DNA of 64,000 bases, taken from contig NC_065886.2 in NCBI RefSeq assembly GCF_932274485.2, positions 46,115,501 through 46,179,500 of the forward strand, in the 5' to 3' direction. Below are positions 40,160-50,700 of the stretch, piece after piece. The translations under genes were made by a program, and so were the position numbers. Numbering within the stretch: the first letter of the stretch is position 1; each line of letters starts with the position of its first letter. Below the pieces are notes generated by a model. It was not told the origin of the DNA. It saw only the letters and a list, made by a program, of their open reading frames with translations, and searched no databases. Origin of the DNA: Patella vulgata. Its lineage: Eukaryota; Mollusca; Gastropoda; Patellidae.

Positions 40160-40588
40160 TTATAGTTGACTTGATAATGGCAAAATGAAGATATACTTGT
40201 ATCGGAGTTGTGCATCAGCTATGTCCAACTGTCCTCCTAGTCTCTGAAGTTCCTGTAAATTTTCAGAGGGCGGTTTAGTTCCATCATAAGAAAATGAAAC
40301 ATAATCCTTATGCAAACCAAAGGGCGTCCGATTATCAGAAATTCTCACAATAAAATAAGTGCGGAGATCTGCCAAGTTTCGGAACACTTTACCTTGCTTT
40401 TTAATCTTTGCCTGAACAGACCAACAATCAATTCCTGCAACATTGACGGGTTTCTGATCATGATTATGATGCTCTAAATAATCCACGAAAGTCAAATAAT
40501 GTGCCGTAGCAAGATCCCTACTAAGGATAGACCAATCAAATTTATCAGCATTAAAGGGCTTACCCTGAGCCATCTCAAACATGCACAA
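40160..40588 (-). other. Unidentified 142-codon ORF
   Basis: From MAQGKPFNADKFDWSILSRD, the reading contains HYLTFVDYLEHH, NVAGIDCWSVQAKIKKQG, RNLADLRTYFIVRISDN and NLQELQRLGGQLDIADAQLR. Composition looks like real protein and not random AT-rich translation. A donor-like CAA|GTATAT near its end could make it an exon. It may belong to the neighbouring fossil or to an unknown gene; no motif decides. Confidence 0.4.
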
Positions 40589-41579
40589 TATGAACTTATA
40601 AAATGTTAAAAAAAATAATTATTAAACAATATGAATACATTATCAATCTTACAAAATATTAGAAAAATAATTATTAAACAATGGTTCAAAGTTACAAAAT
40701 GGAAATTCAAGTACCGTACACAAAATCACATTCACAATATCTTAACATCTATGATAAGTTTAAATGAATTTCAATAAATAAACAAATCACTATATGAAAA
40801 CATCACACAAATGTCACTGCGACTGCATACTTATCAATATTATTATAGCTGGGTTTCAAAATGTTATTATTACTATTCAGAATGTAACAAAAAACTGGCA
40901 TGTTATAATTGTCACTGGACTGTACTGTGGGCTAGAATTTAGTCTTAGGGCCTAAATTTCAAGTCGGTAGGCCTATACTATGTGTATAGGTAATTAGTCC
41001 CCCTGGTTAATCTTAATCTACACCACACTGCATGTTCAGGAACATTTGAATTGATACATTCATAATCATATAAAACTTGATCAAAATTATAGTAGGAATT
41101 AGGTAGGCTTAATAATGACATAGACTTTGTTAAAAGTACTGTCTTCTAGACTAGGTTCTCCAAAGTAATTTCAGAATTCAGATTTTAATCTATCTCATCT
41201 GTGATTCTGTTTGTAAATGTAATTCACCACACAATGAAATTTCTCAACTATGTATTGATTAAAGTTCCATCAGTCCGCTAACAAATCTGATCACATTTGT
41301 CATCAAAAGAAATATAGCAAAGTCAAGCAGTATTGGCTTAGCCTATTCCGAGAAAGCACACGGTACACCTATGGAACACTTAAAACTGTCACAAAAATCT
41401 GATTAAATCCATAGTTTTGTTAAAAACATACGAAATATGATGCACAATAGGTTTAGGATGTTTTGCTTCTCCACCATGTTATATTCGGATCCTTGGATCC
41501 TGGGGGGTTACACAGTTACATGTGGATTTCAGACCACAATGATATAAAACATACCACAATATGACAATAAGCATATATT
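40589..41579. other. Intergenic, nothing recognised
   Basis: About 1 kb AT-rich DNA with short repeats (AAATAATTATTAAACAATATG twice near 40615-40690). No gene signal. Confidence 0.45.
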
Positions 41580-42091
41580 TTAAAGGAGCTAAATCGCTAA
41601 TATTTTGGACCTAGAAATTGGCACAAATGAGTCGCAAAACATATAATAATGTAATATGAATTTATATAAACTGTTTTACATTCAATCGTGTCCGTTTTAC
41701 TGTGAATTGTCATCAGTTATGTTCGGCGAAATACGCCAGAAGTCTCAACCGCAAGTCAGTTTCTAGCGTCTGGTTATTCCAGTCAACACCGATAATATTT
41801 ATTGCGCATGCTCTCCATATAAGAATATGATATCACCGTTTGACATGACTTGTGGAATATGTCTAGCCTCATTCTTTAAGCACCTTGTTACAAATGGCGC
41901 TGAAATGCATTATGGTACACGATTCGTGTACCAATGGTAAAATGTTTATTTTGTCTTAAATATTGGATATCAGAAGCCCATCTTTTCCAGGTAAGATCAC
42001 AACACCAATGCTGATTTAAATTGCAAAACAATTCGTGTTTTCAATGTCGAAGATTTTGGATGATATTGAGTTACGGACTTAGCTACTTTAA
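41580..42091. mobile_element. TTAA MITE family P2, copy 1
   Basis: Ends TTAAAGGAGCTAAATCG and GGACTTAGCTACTTTAA, with TTAA at both edges. Internal blocks (TTTACATTCAATCGTGTC, TATTTATTGCGCATGCTC, ATGGTACACGATTCGT, AATGTCGAAGATTTTGG) match copy 2 at 60361-60812. Confidence 0.82.
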
Positions 42092-42103
42092 GTTCCATCA
42101 AGA

Positions 42104-42420
42104 TCGGATAAAAATTGTGACTTCTAGGGGGTCTACAACCTTGGGATTACACACTTTTACACTATTTGCGTACACATAGCAGCCATGTAACGGTAATATA
42201 TTTAAACAATTTTTTAAATCGCATAAAATTGTGACCTCTAGAGGTTAAACAATCAGGGGTCATAATCCAGGAAGTTACGGTCCGATATGCACAAATATCG
42301 AAAGGGACTGAGAGGGTCCACAAGCTAAAAATGAGATTTTTCGAACAATCAGGGGTCATAATCGAGGAAGTTACATTTCGATATGGAGACATTAGTACAA
42401 ATTATAATTATAAAATATTG
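42104..42420. repeat. Dispersed repeat R3, copy 1
   Basis: Shares ATAAAAATTGTGACTTCTAG, GGGTC.ACAA, CAATCAGGGGTCATAATC, GGAAGTTACGGTCCGATATG with 45690-45905 and 59380-59800. It is internally repetitive and has no ORF of note. Confidence 0.65.
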
Positions 42421-42843
42421 GTCTATATCTATTACCTTGTAGCCCCTGGAGCACTACAAAATCATAAAAAAAAATACAGTTACAACAAATCAGATTGCAG
42501 ATTCGTAATCTACAAAAGTTCTCTAACCTACAAAATTTGGGCTGCATATCTTTATTAGAAAGGTAAAAACAAGATATCTGAAACTCGAGTAAATTATTGA
42601 TACATATTTTGTTTTGGAAACTTATTGGTAACTCAAATGCTCGTATTTCAGTCAGTTTTTAAGCTACAGACCAGAAATGTTGCACAGTTTCTAGTTGTTG
42701 CATGTACAATAACAATTTTTGAGGGGGTGGGGTCGATTTCTCAAATTTCTGAAAATTGACCAACTTGTTGTTCCTTAGTAATTTATTAGGTGAAGATACT
42801 GATGAATTAGCGCTTAATTGTTTATATCCTCCAAAAGTCTCGG
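42421..42843. other. Unassigned
   Basis: AT-rich, no feature seen. Confidence 0.4.
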
Positions 42844-42853
42844 CAATTATGAA

Positions 42854-43289
42854 ATGAAATGTGGTTTAACGTCCTACTGTTCTGCTCCTATTGATTTAAT
42901 GAAAACAGGCATACGCCATACAGTGGGCAGGGGCACTATGGCCTACTTTTATATCAAATTCCAAAAGCCAAAGGGATCTTTTACGTGCACGCAAATGTAT
43001 ACACAGGTCATCGGTTTTATTGTCCCATCCGAACGATTAGACAGCTCTCCTTGTAAGGCCCTCGGCCCTGCACCACTGACAAGGAGAAACCACGCCGGAA
43101 AATACCGGTGAACTTTCTCGGCCAATGCTTGGACTGAACAGGCGACCTCCAGACTAGCGAGCCGGGGAAGGGGGGGGGGGAGTTTAACACGCGCGTGTCA
43201 AATGGCGTGTCGAGTGGACGTTAAACCCCCTTTTTTTCTCTCTCTAGCGAGCCAGCGTCTAACCCACTTAGCCATCTCCCCCCCCCCTT
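42854..43289 (-). mobile_element. SINE B with 10-bp target duplication, carrying a nested SINE A
   Basis: CAATTATGAA flanks it at 42844-42853 and 43290-43299. The family landmarks run from ATGTGGTTTAACGTCCTAC to CAGCGTCTAACCCACTTAGC. A SINE A piece splits it at 43157-43246. Confidence 0.85.
43157..43246 (+). mobile_element. SINE A, internally deleted, nested in SINE B
   Basis: CTAGCGAGCC lies on both sides, a target duplication inside the SINE B head. The insert keeps a SINE A-like start (AGTTTAACACGCGCGTG) and the 3' end GTGTCGAGTGGACGTTAAAC with a (TC)n tail, but lacks the body. Confidence 0.78.
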
Positions 43290-43299
43290 CAATTATGAA

Positions 43300-44590
43300 C
43301 ATGCCACGTGTAAGAATAGACTCATTTTTGATTGGTGGAAGACCATTTACGAATGACGCCCATTCGTTGATACGAATTGGTGGAGATGCCGGGTAACGAC
43401 AACCTGAGTAATGGCGTCCGTTTAATCCTGTCACCATTAATCTTACTTAATTACTTTTAGATAAACAATAAATAAAGCTCTTTGATATAAATATACAATT
43501 ATATAACATGGATTGTAATCTGTTGACACCCATCAGCGTCAAGGTTGATTTATGCTTATTAGGGGATTATTCATTCGCCGTCTTTAATAAACATATATAC
43601 ATTTAAAATAAACTATATAATCCATAAAATATACATTTTTTAAAATACATAAAAATCAAATATCACAAAATACATAAAAATCAAAGTCACTGATTCGAGG
43701 AATTAACCTAGCTAACTAGCCTTAATTTTGCTGTTGTATTTCAAGGTAACTTGAATGATATCGAGAATTATTTACTTTTGTTAGTACAATGTTTCATTAT
43801 TTTGAGAAAGGAGATATTCTAAATTAATAAACATTGTTCCTAAATCTCTTTTGTTCCAGCATTGCTTATACTCATCTTCTATCCAGCTTCTTGTATGGTG
43901 TACAGTATTTCAAATAGAGTACTGACAAAATTATGTAGAAAGACACTACGGTCATAAGTCGATAACACGACGTTACCATTCACAATCAAGCGATAATAAG
44001 GTAAGTTTATTTTGTAGTATCGTCGACTCAATGCTGTTGTAATTTCGGGTTATGAAAGCAGCGTGAGTTTACATCAGGTACATCAGCCACAATCAGCTAC
44101 AATACTAATACTATTGATATATGTCTACGTTTGCATACAAGGACCCAGTTCACCAATTATTCCTACGCCGTCACGAAACAAGGGCGAAAGTTATTTTAAG
44201 TCTTTCTCTCTCTTTCCCCCCTTTTGCATAGCGATCTTTTTTGACTTTTTGGTGTAGAATTAAAGAAAAGGGTTTGAATATACATTTTCCGCCAGGTTTT
44301 AGTGAACATTCGTGATTTTGAGGCGGAAGGATACAAGGGTTAAGAGGTTGGTTAGGTTGAAATGTAGGGCGGAAAATTGCCTGTTTTTTGTCTCTATTTC
44401 CAGTTTGTGTATCTCAAGTTTTTCCTGATGAATCTCATACGTGCTTCTGGGCAAGAGGTTGCCACATGTTGCTCCGTCTGTGGTAGAAATCGTTCTACCG
44501 AACAAAATTCTGGAGAAGAGTTAGAGCCGGTCTAATAAACGAGAATTAACATGAAAGTCAATGGGGATAACATTGGTGGTCTTTGGCCAT
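43300..44590. other. Upstream region of TSPAN-2
   Basis: No gene recognised. The part at about 43765-44100 has a diverged counterpart at 61450-61670 (for example GTACAATGTTTC and the ATCGTCG stretch). From about 44590 on it aligns with the TSPAN-1 flank left of the 7.2 kb element. Confidence 0.5.
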
Positions 44591-44668
44591 AAAAGTCTAG
44601 TTGTTCGAGACAAGCTCTGATTTCCTAGAATTTGTTTGAACTGAAAATAATTCTATCAAGCGTTAGAA

Positions 44669-44749
44669 ATGGGGAAAGGGAGGGCTGTAAATTCTTCAGC
44701 GCATGCTATCATTAGATGTTTTCTTGTATTAGTTAACATATTATCAATG
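44669..44749 (+). CDS. TSPAN-2 exon 1
   Basis: Codes MGKGRAVNSSAHAIIRCFLV then LVNILSM, one residue different from TSPAN-1 (G4 for R4). Donor ATG|GTAAGT. The flank 44651-44662 is the unoccupied counterpart of the 7.2 kb insertion. Confidence 0.9.
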
Positions 44750-47700
44750 GTAAGTTGTTTTTTTCAGATTTTAAGTTCCTTGTATAAATGATTGAGACAT
44801 TATCATCGAGTATTTCATGAAATTCGAATTCACCCGAATTAATTGCTTAAGGGTTATATATTTCAATTCAAGATACGCCCACATTTGCGAAAGATGACCG
44901 GCTAAAAACGCTATTTTACATATACACGCCAATATCGACAGGAACCGAGATCTTTGGGATATTAACACAAATTTCAGGTTTCGCCAGAATAAAAACGCGA
45001 TTTTTTTTATTCAATCAGCGGCCATAATCCAGCGACCATAATCCAGGAAATACTTAATTTTTCTACTTAACCAAGTCTATTAACTTAAATTGGTATTTAA
45101 AGGCTGCATTTTACAAACGCCAAAAAGCACAACCTTCTAACTTATGGAATATCCGCCAAGTCTGCCAAAATTCACGAATATCTAACTTTGAAGTCATGTT
45201 ACGTCCTCTACCACTACTCTATTAAAATCTTAGCTGTTACTGCTAGAAAATGTTTGTCAAAATATGGCTATAAATTGCAGTACATAACTAACAGGAAATT
45301 TTGTTTTGATATTTTTTTAAAATTTCAATTTAAAAAGTTTTCAGTTTTAATAGATTTCAATGGCAGTTATCGAAAGGTTCTAGTATAATGTCGGATAAGG
45401 TAAAAAATTATTATTTTAAGAATGTGTAAATAATAGATAACAAGATCTTCTTATCAATACGCAAGGCCGTTTGGCTATTAAGTCAAACAGAACAAATCAT
45501 TCAACGCCGTTTATCAATCTATTATTTGTGAAATTCAGAGAAATTCTATAAGTGTCTTTTCTTTGAATAAATACCTAGTTATCATTCGGTTGACTTTAAG
45601 TTTATACACAGCTTAAGGTCTCCGGCTGAACAAGTCTATGTATTTTGTATGATTTTTGATAACTTGAACAGCTAAAAAAAAAAAATTAGATGTTACTCTT
45701 AATCAGATTTCGGATAAAAATTGTTACTTTTAGAGTGCCCAAAAGCTTAAAACGTCAGGGTCATAATCCATTAAGTAACAGAGATCGTTCGGATATAAAC
45801 CTATATTTCAAGTTTCGTCAAAATCTGATTAAAAAAAATGTGACCTTAGGGTGTCCACAAACCAAATGTGTACGGGCGGACACGAAAATATACGTCACCA
45901 TGGAAAATGTGGGCGTGTAAAAAAAACTTTTAGAATGGACTAAGCAGGCGTAAACGACTTCAGTTCAATTTGGACTTTTCGCGTGTATCACCGAACATAA
46001 TTGATTCGAAATTACAATATATTTTTAAAAATTGAATATAGATCACTTTATATACACTTTATATGCATTTAGACCCATTTAAGATTTTAAATAGAGTCAA
46101 GCGTCCCCTAATTTACCTCTTCTTTATTTTAATTTTTCAGATTGTTGGTTTTACAATGTTTGGATTTGGTCTTTATGTAAGGTTCTTTTTAAAAAAACCT
46201 TTCCTGGGCAAATATTTTACAGACACAGTTAAAGATATATATAAAGAGATCAATCAGAATTCCACAGTACCAGACAATCTCGAATTATATGATTTTACAT
46301 ATAATGTTGCAATGTCACTGATCTTCGTGGGACTCGTGTTGGTCATTCTGACTGTAATTGCATGTGCAGGTGCCTGTAAATCATTGCCACTGTTGGTGCT
46401 GGTAAGTATACGCCTGCCCAAATGAAATTCATATTGTTATTCACTAATTTATTAGAGTCAACCAACTCCATTTTGTCATATTTAATATCAAAGTTAGTAA
46501 TAGGCGAACAAGGATTGTTTATTACTGTTATGTCGCTAAAAATATTCTTATATTTTCAGTTTAATGTGTTGATATTGGCTATGATAATAGCAGAAATAAC
46601 AGTCGCTAGTTTAGTAATACCAGCATCATCACCAGTAAGTTTTAGACTTCATGAATTAATATCACTAATTACTAAGCGTATTTCAAAATATGAAGTCAAC
46701 GTCTAGGGTAGCATAACAATATTTTCATGTAGAAATTGGGTTTAACGTTCACTCAACACAAGCCACAGGTCATTTCGGGACTAACATCTGGTATAATTTT
46801 ATTTCAATAATTCGGTTGATGGTAATGGTCCAAAATGGTCAACTATTTTATTATATTTGAGTATATATAAATGAAATGAAATGGGGTTTAACGTCCCACT
46901 GTTTTGCTCCGAACTGGGCTAATGAAGACGGGCATACGCCATACAGTGTGCTATGAGGGAAATTTTGCCCGGACAGCGGCACTACGGCCTACTCTTATAT
47001 CGAATTCTAACTGCCAAGGGATCTTTTACGTGCACGCCAATGTGTACACGGGACCTCGGTTTTTTGTCTCATCCGAATGACTAGACAGCTGTCCTTGTCA
47101 GGCCCTCCGTCGTGCATCACTGACAAGGGGGAACCAAACCGGAAAATCTGGGTGAACTTTCTCGGCATATGCAGGGATCGAACACCCGACCTCCAGACTA
47201 GCGAGCCAGGGTATATATAACTATTGGGGGTATGCTTATTTATTCCAGTTAATCTGATACCATTATTTACTGGTTTGATGAGTCTGCATAGCTAACTAAA
47301 TTTTGAACCAAAAGCTAAAACGAACGGTTTCTTTCTACTCCCCGTAGAGGGGATAATGATTCCATACGTTGATAGCAGAAGAAATTGAAATTCACGATTC
47401 CGCATGATTTTATGCGTTTCTGATGATTTACATAGTTTACACTTGCATTTATTTGTGAAATTATAGTTCGGCGGTTTCCTTAAAGTTTACCAGGCCATTT
47501 TAGCCAAGGATAACCCAATAATAGAGAATTGCATAATGGACGTTCTATTGACAGTAGACTGGGACTAATGGTTTTTATTTTCTTCTAGATCCATGATGCC
47601 AGTAGAAATGATTTGTTAAACAACTTAAAACATTATAATGTGAATGGTTCTGATGATTTCTCTGCCACAATGAATATACTGATGCTTGGGGTAAGTAGTA

Positions 47701-50700
47701 TAAAGTCTAATTCGATAGCTTTGTAAATCTAAAAAAGCTTGCATTACGTTTCGTTTTTTGTCTCTGACATGTGTACTGAACTGTAATAATGTATGTTAAC
47801 AAACTTTCTATTAACGTTGTGATGCGCCAGAATCTGTTCATAGGAATCTGTTGACAGGTGTATTATATTTAATTGTGGTGGATGCAGCTAATTTGTGTTT
47901 TAGTTCCCGCGACCGCTCACGAAAACAAGGTCTTGTTAATCTCTAGTGATAATTTGATTGGTCAAGTTGTTCATTCCGCTATAAACGAAAATATTTCAGA
48001 TATTATTGAACTTTAACATCAGAAATAAAATGCATCAAAATTGTTTAAATTATATTTAGTTTTGATGTTCAATCAAATTGTAAAATAAGGCACAGTCTTT
48101 TCCAACTTTTTTCAAATAATGATATTTTGTCTGTCCACGACAAAGAATAAGTGCATTTCAACTATAGGGTGAAGAACAAATGTTAATGATCCTTTAAAAA
48201 ACAAAATTTATATTATTTAATTCGCCGCTACTTCCTGTCCGAAGGTTGAGCACTAGCCTATTTATATGAAATTCTAGTGTAGGAGATTTGCATTTACCTG
48301 AAAATTTGTGAAATTGAGAGAACCTTTGCAATTCCAGGAGTTTAGGAATTAGGTAATAGTAATAGAAAAGTGAAGCCTGTATAAACAGGGATAGGCTAAA
48401 CAAATTTTAATACAATCAGTTTTATTGCATGACAGCACATAATTATCAACTACCTTTCTAAAGAATATAAAAATTACAACAGGGTTCCATTAGACAACTT
48501 TTTCATATATCAAAGTCAAAAATTTGAAATTATATGTACTCGTGCAATAGAAATAAGAATTAACACATCACTAGCATATTCGTGAAATAATGAGAGGGGT
48601 CGTTATGATGGTTCTATTTAAGCCAAATAGCAGCAACGAATAAACATAGGTGATGTTACCATTAAGTCTGGGCTAAAGGTGTCGCTAACAATTTAATTAG
48701 TCTAATTACAACAACATTTCGTTCCATTTCATTTTCCGTCTACCCCACCTGATCTTGATATCAAGAAATTTCTTTATAATTTCAACCAATTAAACCTCAT
48801 GATACAGAAACGTATTTTAAAATGCTTTGACTATCCTGACACGTTCTGTCACCACAAACGCAGCATGCACGCACTTTTATTATGCTATTGTCATAATATA
48901 CTATTAAAAAAAAGTAGGGGATATTTGATTTTTAAGTGTTATTAAAGTCACCTAATGAAACTGACGAAGAAACAAATGACAAAATGAAATGAAGTTCACA
49001 TTCATCGATTTATTCCAAATGATCGTTAGACTAAGTAAGGCACAGACTGACCATTATAAGGGTAAAATGATACCCGGGGTCAAACAGCAAAGTAACCACA
49101 GCATCACAACCAAGTCAGTAACGGGTAAATCCTCCTCTGTTTGCCAAACAAGCATTGATCCGACGTGGCATACTCCTAATGAGACGTCTAAGGTCATTTT
49201 GGTCCAGATTGTCCCATTCCTGTTGCAACGCAGCAGCAAGTTCTTGGACATTGGCAGGACGTTGTTGACGTTGACGTAACCTCTGTCCAAGCATGTCCCA
49301 GACATGCTCGATGGGGGAGACGTCGGGACTCAGTGCTGGCCAAGGTAATGTGGTGATGTTCTGTTGTTGGAGGTAACCTGTAACAATCCTGGCCCTGTGA
49401 CATCTTGCGTTGTCATTCTGGAAGATGAAACGGCGGCCATGACGTCGTGCGAACGGCACAACATGGACTGCCAAGATGTTGTCCCGGTAGTACTGGCCTG
49501 TAACACGCCCTGCAACAACATGTAAAGCCGTTCTTCCAGCAACAGTGATGCCTCCCCACACCATAACAGAACCACCCCAAATCGATCATGTCTGATGACG
49601 TTAACGTCTTGGAAGCGCTCGTTTCGACGACGCCACACCCTCTTACGTCTGTCCAAAAAATCAACAGTGAACCTTGACTCATCTGAAAACATCACATTGC
49701 TCCAGCGTCGATTATCCCAGTGTTGACGATCCCTACACCAACGACGTCTTGCCTGAATGTGATGATCTCTCAAACAAGGGATCACGCGAGGACGTCGGGC
49801 GCGAAGGTGACCCCTATGCAGTCGATTCCGAATCGTCTGGGCCACTCACTCTCACACCAGTGTCTGTTTGAAGACGAGCGCTGATCTGATTTGCTGTGAT
49901 GACACGATTTCTCAAAGCCAAGGTACGGAAAAATCGATCCTGGGCTTGAGTTGTCGCCCTTGGTCGACCTGAGCGTGGTCTGTCCTGTACAGATTGTGTA
50001 TCACGGTATCTGGACCATAGCCTGCTTATGACAGACTGAGAAACATTCATCGTCCGCGCCACAACCGCCTGTGTTGTGCCGATCTGTAGCATGCCAAGGG
50101 CACGTAACCTTTCATTTTGGGTAAGCCGACGCATATCGAAATTTGTTTTCTGGTCACTAAAACAATTAAACTGATGTTTCCACCCTGGAATTCAATGCCA
50201 CAATGACTGTAACATTCAAAGTCAGAGTCGTGCAAATCTTGGGTTGGACCCCCATGATGATCCCAAGCATCACCTGCATTCCATGCGGTAGCTATTGGTG
50301 CGTTTGGGCGTCACATGTAACTGGAAATGTTTCTTCTGTTAGGTTCTATAGTGACTTTTGAATAGTATAATATGCACAGAAAGCATTTTCCTTAAACATA
50401 TCTACCGATGTTAATAGAATGATCAACCGGATAAACGGAACAAAAATAACACCTAGTTTAATTGCATTGGCAACAGTTTGGTTGAAATTAGACGTTTTTC
50501 CAATTCGCTTTCTCCTTTCGTCATACATATTTGACCTCCTCAAGATTTATGTAGCATATGACTTAGCTGTCAGTTTCATGCACACATCTGGTTCACGAAA
50601 CTGAAGAATATTGACTTATAAGTCCAAATATTTGATCAGTATCTTGTTTAACAACTGCTACAAGACGCCTCGTCATTACTTGGATCGATCTCTGAAATTT

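Noticed and set aside
46063-46425. 120-codon ORF starting MHLDPFKILNRVKRPLIYL, a possible TSPAN-2 start
   Set aside because: It reads from intron 1 into exon 2 across the TTTTTCAG acceptor. The TSPAN-1 counterpart has a stop there, and both genes have a matching upstream exon 1.
49054-49305. Extra ORFs on both strands around 49054-49403
   Set aside because: Shadows of the Tc1-like transposase in other frames.
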